A DNA stretch of 64,000 bases from Bolinopsis microptera. Lineage: Eukaryota > Ctenophora > Tentaculata > Lobata > Bolinopsidae. The notes under the pieces are model-generated. The model saw only the letters and a program-made list of their open reading frames with translations, ran no database searches and had not been told where the DNA came from. Location: positions 1,249,692 through 1,313,691 of the forward strand of contig NC_087076.1 of assembly GCF_026151205.1 (NCBI RefSeq), written 5' to 3'. Positions 54,924 through 64,000 of this stretch are shown one piece after another (positions within the stretch are counted from its first letter, which is position 1; every line of letters starts with the position of its first letter). The translations under genes were made by a program, and so were the position numbers.

Positions 54924-55213
54924 CATCACTTCGAGATGGCCAGGCCTACTCTCATGCAGTCTATATGTGATGATTAATTCTGAAAAACTAGGGACAACTG
55001 GGGAATGATCCCAGAACCTCGAGATTTCGCGTCTCTTGCTCTACCAATTGAGCTACTGACCCTGATTCTCAGAGCGAAATCACCACTCATAGAGTAGAGC
55101 AAGAGACGCGAAATCTCGAGGTTCTGGGATCATTCCCCAGTTGTCCCTAGTTTTTCAGAATTAATCATCACATATAGACAGCATGAGAGTAGGCCTGGCC
55201 ATCTCGAAGTGAT
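54924..55213. repeat. Head-to-head inverted pair of a tRNA-like element (121-bp arms)
   Basis: 54924-55044 and 55093-55213 are near-perfect inverted copies around a 48-bp loop. On the minus strand the loop plus arm reads GTAGCTCAATTGGTAGAGC, a canonical D-arm and Pol III A box. CGCGAAATCTC follows, then GGTTCTGGGATCATTCCCCA, a degenerate T-arm/B box. An acceptor-like GGGTCAG...GTTGTCCC can be drawn. Position 33 of the anticodon loop is not T, so this is a tRNA-derived SINE or pseudo-tRNA, not a working tRNA. Confidence 0.65.
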
Positions 55214-55575
55214 AATAATAATTAAATGTTTCGCAGATTGGCAATTGATCGGTGTAGTTGGTGTTGTACACACTGCACTGATAACGATATCACGTTGTAC
55301 GTGTAATGTAAATATAGTGTGGATAAATGCGAATATATATTCTAAATAACTGATAAATTTTTAATCACCTAATAACATTATACTGGCAAGCATTCTGTAC
55401 TGTTTATAATCTATGTATATTAGCTTTTGTTTATACATTGGAAATTCGCCAATAACTTAAGTAAACATGCCATGCACATTGCACAGTCTATATACAAGTT
55501 GATTTTTCTAAGATTTGCCATGGGAATACCATTTCAAATTATATATCGGTAATTAAACCCTGTCATATCTAATAG
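55214..55575. other. Spacer upstream of the SKICH gene
   Basis: No gene or repeat is recognised. It ends with TATCTAATAG, an acceptor-like sequence six bases before the ATG at 55582. Confidence 0.4.
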
Positions 55576-55581
55576 GAATTT

Positions 55582-58500
55582 ATGGAGGATAAAGAATACC
55601 AATGCCTTGAGAAGAAGTTCCATTTGCTGCAGGAGAAGCATCTTCGTGAACTTTGCTCAGAAACCGATGTACCATACGGTAGTGCAGCAGTGATTTGCAA
55701 AGCTATCGTAGACAAGGTTAGTGGAATTTTTTGTTATTATAGAACTAAAACTAATTGTTCAATTAAAAATTAAAACTAAGCTGTTCAGCTTATTATTTTC
55801 GATTAATATTAAACTTTAAAAAGTTTTCAAAACAACTATTATTCAGATGGGAAGTATTGAAGAAACAGAGAAGATTTTACAGACATTCCAGAGCACAAAC
55901 GAAATAGAGTTAATAACATCAGCTTATTTTGACGCTGAAGATCGTGAGTATTTTATTGCAATTTGCAAATATTTTAGGAAGTTATGACAATGTTTATTTT
56001 TCATTGTTCGCAACTCTTGTAAACTGCACTTAGTAACGAACCTTTATTTCAGTGGAGAAGACAGGCCTGCCCATTCCAACAAATTTCTTGAACATTCCAG
56101 AATTCTATGTGCCAGGCCAAAGTATTGAGTGTAATATTCAGATTGAAGAGGAGTTTGCGACCAATGTGACTAGACGAGACTGGATCGGCTTGTTTGAAGT
56201 TGGGTGGAAGTATTTGCACAGTTACATTACTTTCGAGTGGGTTGCTGTTCCTGAGGTTGTGGAAGCAAAGAATGTCATGGTCGTTAAATTCAACTCTCGA
56301 ACCCTACCTACAAAGCCAAAGGTGATTATTTTGCATGTATCATTTATTCTTTATATAATATAATGCCCATTTATTACCCAATTATTGGTCAAATAGGCAT
56401 CGGCTTAATAAAAACAGCTAAAACTTGAGTTACGATAAAAATAAACATCGCTAATCACCATCGTGATAAAAATGATGCCCCCTTTTCCCATTTATTTCTC
56501 AACCGGAAAAAAATTATATTTATAACAAATAATACTTTGGCTTAGTTATCGTGCCGGGCTAACCCTCCGCTCAAACGGCTGTTTGCATCATTCTGTTTTT
56601 CTCTTGTCAAGCAATGTTATTAACTTCAGATCAAATCATGAACATTCCACCGATTAAGATATGACTTTCTGAAAACTACTCTTTCTAATTTAAATGTTAG
56701 AAACGTTATGAAACGTTCCTCCCATAACAAATATAACACACATACCTCACAATAATCACATACCAAATATAACCAATTGTTGTCCAGGATGAGGCTCACG
56801 TGTTCTGCTACGTGACCCGTACTGGAGATGTGTTGGGAGTCAGTCCTCCTTTTCACTTTAAGAACCCTGGAATCTCCTTCACCGACCCAGACACATTCCT
56901 GATCGAGGATGACATGCTGACGAGCATCAACCAGATTTCAATTGACATGCCGTAAGTTATTAAACATGCCGTAAGTTATTAAACATACCGTAAATATGCC
57001 GTAAGTTATTAAACGTGCCGTAAACATCCCGTAAGTTAGTAAACATACCGTAAACATGCCGTAAGTTATTAAACTTGCCGTAAACATGCCGTAAGTTAGT
57101 AAACATAGCGTAAACATGCCGTAAGTTATTAAACATGCCGTAAGTTAGTAAAAATGCCATAAGTTATTAAACTAGAGAGTATGACAGCAGTAAATAGTTA
57201 TAAGGATCAGAGATTTGACCTTGAGCGTTACTAAAAACTTAGTTAAAGTGGTTACTTCAACTACATACATCCTAAACACTCTAACTTTTGTCGTTGAATT
57301 TTCAGTTAGTTTTGGAAGTGTATTTGAGTAACTTATAACTTCTTATCGTGGTGATTTTAGTTTTAAGATGATATTTGACACTCAGTGTCAAATATCATCA
57401 GAACTAAAAAGAAAAATGCAATATTCAGCTCTCAAATTTTGACAGCCAAATATAGCATTTTTCAAAACAACAAAATGAATTAACAAAATTTCAATAGTTC
57501 ATTATGAGAACCAGAATAAATACGTTTAAAAAAAATTGAAATCTTTCAATTACAATTAACGTTAATTATTGTCGCATTGAAATTAGGGTTGACTGATGAG
57601 TTTCCTCGCACCATGATCCTTTTTTTGATGTGACACAAATACTGTTTCTTAGAGCAATATTATACTAAAAAACTAGTGTATAATCACGCAGATGCTCCAT
57701 GCATAGCAGCAAGCTATCGTTCCTGATTTTTTGTTATTGAAATTAGCTTGATTCTCAGTCTTGCTCAAATAGTGATCTCATCCAATGTCAACAGCCCATC
57801 AAACTTTTACATTCATGGTAGGTCTTTCCGGGCAGTATATCTTAAGTTAGGCTATCGCATTGCTTGTGGTAAGTACCTTGCCTCTGCTAATCTCAAAATG
57901 CCTTCAATATTCTACCAAATCATAGAGGCAGCCCAGTTTCTGTTAAAATCATTTCTCATGGAAAACCATGAAGATTATGCAAACTAAGACGCCCCAAGTC
58001 TGCAGCCCTCCCCCCTCCTATGCTTATCAAGGGTTGTATCCTCCCGACGCTCATTTGGTTAAAAAGACGAATAATCATATGAATTTCCCAGATCGATGAG
58101 TGCCCCAAGTTTACGCCCTGAAGAGTCTCTAAACTCTAAACTAGAAGATTCTCTAAACTCACCCGTCATCTGTCCTACTTTTCAAGACATTGACTCTGCT
58201 CAGGAGTCTCTGATTAAAGAAAAGGAGCAGCTCTCAATTCAGATACAAAGTCTGGAATCAACTCTTGAGGATTCTAGGTTTAAAAAAATTGTTATCTATA
58301 AATATTTTGAATGGAACCTTACTGAAGATTTGTTATTGTGAATTTAAAATTGAATTGTTTTGTTGAATGAAGAAGTAAAACGTTACCTTAACACTTAACA
58401 GAATCGAATAAGTGTGTGTAGTCAGTGTAGCTTACGTTGCAATTATCGAGCTCTGTTATCTTTTGTAAATTGCGATAAGTTCAGTTTGCTGCAACCGCGT

Positions 58501-61491
58501 AGTTAGCCTTTGCGTGTGTACTTGTACATTCCTATACAAGTACATTATGGAGGATGATCGTAAGGTGACCCAATCTCTGGACCAAATTCAAGGATTCGAG
58601 TATGATGAACAGACAAAATTGAAGGACAGTTGTACTAAGTGGTTCATTGCGCTGGGAAAAGAACTGAAAATAGACGACAGAGATATTGGTGGAGATATGG
58701 ACAGAGAAATATTTATGGCTCCAACTGTCTATAAAAAGCATCTGGCACTTCGGCTTGTGGAAGCAATAGACCTCGTTCAACGGCATGAATGCCAGATGGC
58801 TAAAATGGAGGAGATCATATATTTCTTGAAGACGGAAGCGTTAGAAGACAAGGATAAGTTGATCAGGCTGCAGGGCCAGCTGCTTGTGCAGAAGGACAAA
58901 GAACTAGAGTTGTTTAAGACATCGGTTAAGAAGACAGTGCAAACAACGGTGGAGTCAGGGATTAAGAGCTACAGTGCAGCTGTACAACAGAAAGGTGAAA
59001 GTGGTACGGTCTGCGACAGTAACATACTGAAAAAGGTGATGAAGAGTGTGGCTGCAGAGGAGGACAGGAGCAAGAACCTGATTGTGTTTGGGTTGAAAGA
59101 AGAAGAGGGAGAACAGCTTCCAGCGCTAGTAACCGCAGTTCTGGAGGAGATTGGGGAGAAACCTCACTTCGAAGCGACTAGAGTCGGCAGGAAGATGCCA
59201 GGTAGTACGACTATCCGACCAGTAAAGATCACTGTCCCAAGCTCAACAGCGGTTCAACAGATTCTGATGAAAACAGGAAGACTGAGGCTAGTTGAGACCC
59301 ACAAAAATGTATGGATCTGTCCAGATAGATCTAGCGAAGAACGAGCAACGAGGAAACATCTGGTTACCGACCTGAAGAAGAAAAGGGCTGAACAGACTCA
59401 TCTCGACCACTATATCCGGTACGGGAAAGTCTGTAGCCGTGATAAGAAACCACCATGAAGCAACTCATGTCTCTCGGACACTGATCAGTATTTGAATGAG
59501 TATTGTGTATCTTAATAGTTTTCGGACGTTATCTGTATTTGAGAGACAATTTTATAATTTATATACGAGCTATTTCTTGATTGTTTCACACTTCATATTT
59601 CATAATTTGTTTCACACTTCATATTTCATAATTTGTTTCACACTTCATATTTCATAATTTGTTTCACACTTCATATTTCATAATTTTATTACTAGGTGGA
59701 GGTGACGTTATTGAGACTTTGGGCGGCCATAAACCTCGTGTTTTAAAAGTTGTCCTCTGTACTTGTTTCACTGACCCACGCTTTATAGCATTTATACATT
59801 TCGGCCCATTTTATATGTTTGTTCGATTTGCTGTACATTTGTATATTTGCTATTTTGTAAAAGTTTCAAATCAAATCAAATCAAATCATAAGCGAAATTT
59901 GCTTTTCAGCGAATTGAATAAAAGCTATCAGTAGCTATACATTATATGTATTTGCTTATTTCAAGTGTGTCATCACATTGTTATTGAATAATTGTGTATT
60001 TTTCAGGAAAACACTCGATGAAAAAGATAGTACAATAGCAAGTCTCAAAGCTGAAGTAGAAGCTAAACTACAGGTTTTTTAATAAGATCTTTCCAGAACA
60101 GTGATCCGAGCAAACTGCTAACTATTTACATATAAGATAAGTATTGTTAAAATACTAATGGTGGTGATAACATGCATACTCGCGTCACTTACAGATAACA
60201 CTTGGTGCAATACACACAAGATACAATAAATTATTCATTTACCTTTACTATGTATGTATTGTGTAGAATTCGTAAGAACTTCCTTTTTACTTTTTAGTTG
60301 CCGTAAATGAAAAATAAGTAGATATCACATTATATCAAAACAATAGTAATGGTAGTATTTTCTAGCAACAGGAGACAGTAGAGAACGAGAATTTCGAGAA
60401 TTTGCGGGAATTGGAACGAAAACTAACGGCCGAGCAGATCAAAAGTCAGAATTTGAGGTCGTTGAACGCAAATCTGGAGGAAAAGATAGCAGAATATGCT
60501 GATCAAATCTCAAAGCATGAGCTGGTTATCCAGCAAAATAGGTACTGACCTCAACAGCTGTTGTTGATGACTTTTTTTTTTCTTTAGTTTTTAGATTTCG
60601 GGTGGCGATTTACTTCGGGTTTCGCCGATTAAATAGCAGTAAAAGCTTTCTATACCTCTTTCCATCTGAAAATAATGGTTCCTTGCTTTCTGAATCTCTG
60701 TAATTTTATTTCAGGCAACAGCTGAGTGATTCAGAAAACGTGGTACTTAATCTCCAGCAAGAAATCTTCCAAAAATCGGAGGTAGTTGTTATTCCCATCT
60801 TATACATGTAATGGGCCAGTCACTAAGTCACGATGTTTTGGTAGCTTTTAGTAACGCGCGCTCACATATATCACAGACTTCTTCGCGCAAGCTAAGCTAA
60901 TATTTTGATTCATCTGTCCACAGTGGAAAATGTTGGCCATTTCGCAGATTTTATTTTTGCAGCGATAATCGCACTCCCTCGCGATTATCGCGCGATAATC
61001 GACTCCTTGTGCGATTATCGCCTCATTTTGCGATTATCGCGCGGTTATCGCCTCATTTTGCGATTATCGCCCCCCCTTGTGCGATAATCGCCTCATTATG
61101 CGATTATCGTGCGATTGTCGCCTCAATTTGCGATTATCGCAGTATATAACGAGAACCTAGCTGCCACATCTACAGATCTACTGGAGCCATTTCAGATTTT
61201 CAGTGGTAACATAAGTTTATAATTAAAGTTAAAAGATTAACAGCAGTCGAATATTTAGAGTTGACAAATTGACAAAATGCTGCGTTGACAAAATGGCTAC
61301 GTCAAATGATCAAATAGTTACTCTATATGATTCAATTGTAAGCCCACATAATTTAATTTTGGTCAACGTTGATTAGCGGGTTTTCATCTTTAAGTTAATA
61401 TATGATTCATCTCATGTTCGTTGACTAATTTACCTATTTCTAGCTAGAATCCAGAATTCTTCCAAAATATCGAGAGCTCAGATTAGACTGA
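55582..61491 (+). CDS. SKICH-domain coiled-coil protein of the TAX1BP1/CALCOCO type (8 exons, possible ninth)
   Basis: Exons with agreeing phase: 55582-55716, 55847-55943, 56053-56321, 56788-56951, 58092-58277, 60007-60073, 60372-60541, 60715-60781; a candidate last exon is 61444-61491 (...LESRILPKYRELRLD, stop). Vertebrate relatives (TAX1BP1, NDP52, CALCOCO1) are autophagy and signalling adaptors. SKICH covers about residues 88-220: FYVPGQSIECNIQIEEEF, RRDWIGLFEVGWKYLHSYIT, FEWVAVPEVVEAKN, HVFCYVTRTGDVLGVSPPFH. Right after it, DPDTFLIEDD sits where NDP52 has its non-canonical LC3-binding segment. A coiled coil follows (IKEKEQLSIQIQSLESTLED onward). An N-terminal helical extension of about 78 residues (LRELCSETDVPYGSAAVICK...) precedes SKICH, unlike human members. 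If the last exon is right, there are no zinc fingers (about 400 aa). Confidence 0.82.
56946..57174 (+). repeat. Minisatellite made of repeated 5' splice sites
   Basis: The exon ends ...GACATGCC and the intron starts GTAAGTTATTAAAC. This junction phrase, ATGCCGTAAGTTATTAAAC, is then repeated. GTAAGTTA occurs eight times (56952, 56971, 57001, 57031, 57061, 57091, 57121, 57140), with shorter CCGTAAAC units between, giving a 30-bp higher-order period. The exon's own donor is the first unit of the array. Confidence 0.92.
57349..57410. repeat. Perfect palindrome in the same intron
   Basis: GATGATATTTGACACT (57367-57382) is followed by one base and its exact inverse (57384-57399). Outer arms TTTTAGTTTTAA and GAACTAAAAA extend it with mismatches. 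A near-zero loop makes this a candidate cruciform or hairpin. Confidence 0.85.
58380..59890 (+). mobile_element. ORF1-only (half) LINE inserted in the SKICH-gene intron
   Basis: One intact ORF1-type frame (58547-59458) is followed directly by a 3' UTR with four copies of a 26-bp unit (TTTGTTTCACACTTCATATT + TCATAA, 59574-59690) and a (CAAAT)n tail at 59868-59888, a LINE-type 3' end. No RT (ORF2) lies between. The 5' border is uncertain. Confidence 0.7.
58547..59458 (+). CDS. LINE ORF1-like RNA-binding protein (303 aa, intact)
   Basis: The ATG at 58547 starts MEDDRKVTQSLDQIQGFEYD; the frame is open upstream but only from a GTG. Middle: a charged helical segment (HECQMAKMEEIIYFLKTEAL, KDKELELFKTSVKKTVQ) fit for a coiled coil. 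C-terminal half: RSKNLIVFGLKEEEGEQ, then ATRVGRKMPGSTTIRPVKIT, VWICPDRSSEERATRKHLVT and DHYIRYGKVCSRDKKPP, the RRM-plus-C-terminal-domain pattern of LINE ORF1 proteins. Such proteins trimerise and coat element RNA. It is unbroken, so either recent or kept. It lies sense to the host gene inside the intron between 58277 and 60007. Confidence 0.78.
   Translation: MEDDRKVTQSLDQIQGFEYDEQTKLKDSCTKWFIALGKELKIDDRDIGGDMDREIFMAPTVYKKHLALRLVEAIDLVQRHECQMAKMEEIIYFLKTEALEDKDKLIRLQGQLLVQKDKELELFKTSVKKTVQTTVESGIKSYSAAVQQKGESGTVCDSNILKKVMKSVAAEEDRSKNLIVFGLKEEEGEQLPALVTAVLEEIGEKPHFEATRVGRKMPGSTTIRPVKITVPSSTAVQQILMKTGRLRLVETHKNVWICPDRSSEERATRKHLVTDLKKKRAEQTHLDHYIRYGKVCSRDKKPP
60962..61140. repeat. Array of GCGATTATCGC palindromes
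   Basis: About eleven near-copies of the 11-base palindrome GCGAT(T/A)ATCGC lie in 180 bases, many separated by CTCATTTT, giving a 19-bp spacing in places. Neighbouring sequence is AT-rich, so the CpG content is exceptional. It follows the exon ending at 60781 and precedes the candidate last exon at 61444. Confidence 0.92.
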
Positions 61492-62652
61492 GAGGGGACT
61501 TTTTGTTGTGACTTCCCTAGTCACCGCTTATTGTGCGGCCGGGCGCGTCATGCCCGAACCTCGACAGCCATCATCCCGAACCGTTTATATTATCTGACAG
61601 CCGCTTTCAAATGTGTTTAACTTAACGATTAGATTTATATTTTTAGAATACTTTTCCGTTAGGCTTATAGCATGTGATCACCTCTAGGGCTCAGGTTACC
61701 ATTTTGACAGTTAATTCAATGCTCATAGTATGTCCTGGCCTTATCGTTTAACTTAGATCTGATTGCTTGTGACGAGATGATGTATTTCGTTTGTCTCTAT
61801 CCATCCCGGTTACGAGGCCTATCGAGCTGGAACTGTTACTTAAGGGTGCCCCAGTGAGGCACACTTTATATATATAATAATGATAACATATACACTAATT
61901 TGATCCATCGGATATTAATATTCACGTCTAAGTATTACTGCTATGAGTATGACATAGTGTATTCCTGCTCGCATCAGAGTTATTTCCGATGTCATCCCAA
62001 TTCAGTTATCTAAGGTCTAATTTTTACCGGAGAAATTGTCAGCTCAATCGTTATCTTCGATTCAAGTGATTCCTTGCGCTCAAAATTGTCCCGCACTCGT
62101 CAAATTACATCCTCTGAGAATTATGGCGAAGTGGACAAAATTGAATCACCCTCGCGCGGCGACAAAAACTTGCGTGATGCGCGGTTTCAGTCGCAGTCAC
62201 TACTATAACGAAAAAATTTTAATGGCAAAACATAAGCGGCGTTTTACATAATATGTGGCGAATATCATTATTGATCAAGTAGAAAATATGAACAGAGGGT
62301 GAAGCATCACCAAATTAACAATCTTTCAATTTTAGGCATATAGCAGATTGTCCCAAACACTAAATCCATCATGATTGACCCATTTCAGTCACACAGCTTG
62401 GATTTCACTTTCAACAGGTATTTCCGTGTTGCTAGCTCGCACTTTTTCACAACTCGGTCTTCGTCATTACGAACATGGTCTGAAAATTTATGTTGCTTAC
62501 ATTTCTGTATTAAAGTGGTGGTCGTCCACATATTATGTACTCCCCCTCACCTTCGATGGTTAAGTAATATATGAACGACCCCTTACACACTACTATTCAA
62601 CGTGTGGAAATCAAAATTTGATCTCAAACTCAATTAATTCTAAAAGCCCAAG
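61492..62652. other. Convergent spacer
   Basis: It lies between the presumed end of the SKICH gene and the stop codon of the next minus-strand gene. A 71-codon frame at 62036-62251 has no recognisable features. Near 61860 there is a short TA run. Nothing else is supported. Confidence 0.4.
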
Positions 62653-64000
62653 TTATTTCTTACTTGTCATGTGTTCGTGATTCTTAAAAAGGGAGTGAGT
62701 ACTCTCACCACCTTGCTCATTTAAAGATCCAGAAAACATCCCCCAGAGCTGTATCTGCTCCAAAAAGTGGTCTTCAAGGAGATGTATCTGGTGGAGGTGG
62801 TGTTGAAATGATGTTGCAATTTTAAGAGTTCGGTTGGGCCGGAGTTTCTTACCGTGTGGCCACTTCGAGGCCACACGGTTACCTAAAATGTACAGTGCCA
62901 CACTTATTTTCTTCAACTCATTATATATCAGTTTGCAAAGCCTCCAATTTTTCAATAATGAAGTGATACATTCATCGATGAATCTACATTACCTTGTTCG
63001 ATGCGCAGAATCATGGCTCCAAAGTCTGTCGTACTGCTGTAGCTGTTGGGAAGAAACCCGTCTGCCACATTGCAAGCGAGTACAAAGTCTATCTCCTCGC
63101 ACAGTTTACCGTACTCTGTCCACAGAAAAGTCCCGACTTTGATGTTCTAAAGGAAGTATCAAGAGTCATGACAATCAGTCAAATAATTCTAGTACCTAGT
63201 TCTATTTGCCACATATCAGGAACAGCATGAGCGGTGTTCGAATAAAAAACTGTGAGCTTCGATCACTTACTATGTGCAAGAACGGAACAGCGACCCAGTT
63301 TATGAGATAATCAGAATCCTCCCCGAAACAGTCTGTGATGGGTCGTGAAGCAACATTCATAAACTGGGCTTGGGATCTCGGGTTACACTGAGTCATTCTG
63401 ATGTGGAAAAACTCGATACTAACAGTTTACAGAAATGGTATACATCTATCGAAATACATACATGGTATACAATATACATCGAGATAAATGTTTGTACTTT
63501 GTGAAATGAAGGAGCTGCAATCAGCGAGTTAATGACTGGTATTATAAGTTTATAAGTACCTCATATTAGCATCAAAGTTCTGCATAATTCCCGCAAAAGT
63601 TCGGGGCTTGCAGAGAGCTCTCTGGCTTCTGGGTACTTGCATCAGGTCTTTATGTACCTCGCACAGTGGACAGGGGAACGTCCCATTGCTGCCCATACCC
63701 AGCATAGCCCACAGTGCCTTTGTGTCTGCACAGAGAATCATCTTCACATGTGCTCCACAGAAGACAAAGTTCTTGAGCTGTGGTAGGTCCCGGTTAACCA
63801 CCTGTAATGTTATCTGTCTCATGCCTGTCCAGTTTTTAAAGTGTAAGCTGTTAATACAAATAAGCTCAAGTTGAAGTCTAGATTTCATGAAGAAATACCT
63901 TAAATATGACCTCCATGTTCCTGCGATGGTCCGGAGCTTCGGTGTACACCAGCATTGGGTGGGCATACGAGCTGTTACACGAAGGCTGGTTTAGCACATT
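62653..64000 (-). CDS. Transposon-derived-like gene, 3' exons (5 exons seen, 284 aa, continues beyond window)
   Basis: Minus-strand exons with agreeing phases: 63899 to beyond 64000, 63560-63801, 63271-63397, 62993-63146, 62653-62882 (stop TAA). The text reads SYAHPMLVYTEAPDHRRNME, NRDLPQLKNFVFCGAHVKMI, LCADTKALWAMLGMGSNGTF, CPLCEVHKDLMQV, NWVAVPFLHI, LWTEYGKLCEEIDF and MFSGSLNEQGGESTHSLF. The order (ADTKAL..MLGM + CPLC; P.LHI; EQGGES.H..F) is one I associate with large transposon-derived or domesticated proteins of cnidarians and other invertebrates, in which a C-P-x-C pair follows a D-x-K-A-L segment. The exact family is uncertain. Five spliced exons without stops argue for a living gene and against a fresh transposon. 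Exon 62653-62882 begins inside a perfect hairpin (CCGTGTGGCC...GGCCACACGG). Confidence 0.65.

Noticed and set aside
56960-57160. 66-codon frame of repeated NNLRHVYGMF
   Set aside because: Simply the minus-strand translation of the splice-donor minisatellite.
57748-57987. 79-codon frame in the SKICH-gene intron
   Set aside because: No recognisable motif, and splice signals that would join it in phase were not found.
60962-61140. CRISPR-like array
   Set aside because: The units are short palindromes with repeated, not unique, spacers in animal nuclear DNA; no cas-like gene.

Overview
The window looks like AT-rich nuclear DNA from an animal. The genes have GT-AG introns and encode ANAPC2, SHQ1, STUB1/CHIP, nucleoredoxin, IF1 and a SKICH coiled-coil protein. 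They are mixed with many non-LTR and Penelope-type retroelements, hAT-like and TA-target MITEs, and minisatellites. Bacterial gene organisation is absent. The gene repertoire and transposon mix would suit an early-branching metazoan; a hydrozoan-like cnidarian or a ctenophore is my guess. The sequence does not settle the species.

Layout. 1-3.8 kb: two intronless genes on the minus strand, ANAPC2 (cut by the window edge) and SHQ1. 3.8-12.5 kb: a transposon graveyard. Its core is a minus-strand Penelope-like element (GIY-YIG plus RT) broken up by two LINE 3' fragments; hAT-type MITEs lie on both sides. 12.5-19.1 kb: an eight-exon STUB1 (CHIP) gene, plus strand, whose introns hold three TIR elements and a minisatellite. 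19.6-28.8 kb: a nine-exon nucleoredoxin gene, minus strand, tail to tail with STUB1. 28.1-30.9 kb: a tandem duplication of the nucleoredoxin 5' end; the outer copy is a decayed pseudogene. 31.6-36.9 kb: two long minus-strand frames, probably one gene, for a multi-pass membrane protein built from a repeated hydrophobic module ending in Trp-Arg; I do not recognise the family. 37.3-52.3 kb: a second mobile-element zone with a hairpin MITE, LINE pieces, a copia-type fossil fragment, a second Penelope-like fragment, a TIR element carrying a LINE with an intact RT frame, another TIR element, and a third TA-MITE. 52.6-54.5 kb: three tandem genes for an IF1-like mitochondrial ATPase inhibitor. 55.6-61.5 kb: a gene of the TAX1BP1/CALCOCO (SKICH) type with an ORF1-only LINE in one intron. 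62.6-64 kb: the 3' exons of a minus-strand gene resembling transposon-derived proteins.

How the genes relate. The host genes are ordinary cell-biology genes (mitotic ubiquitin ligase, H/ACA RNP assembly, chaperone-linked ubiquitin ligase, thiol redox, mitochondrial ATPase control, autophagy-type adaptor) and do not form one pathway. A shared feature is more interesting: in five genes a good 3' splice site lies 1-6 bases before the start codon, and in a sixth about 85 bases before. This would fit short 5' UTR exons or spliced-leader trans-splicing. Other notable signals are an array that re-copies a 5' splice site just downstream of an exon, an array of GCGATTATCGC palindromes, and the Trp-Arg repeat membrane protein.

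Exon boundaries were inferred by eye from reading frame, GT-AG signals and phase agreement. No alignment or database search was possible.
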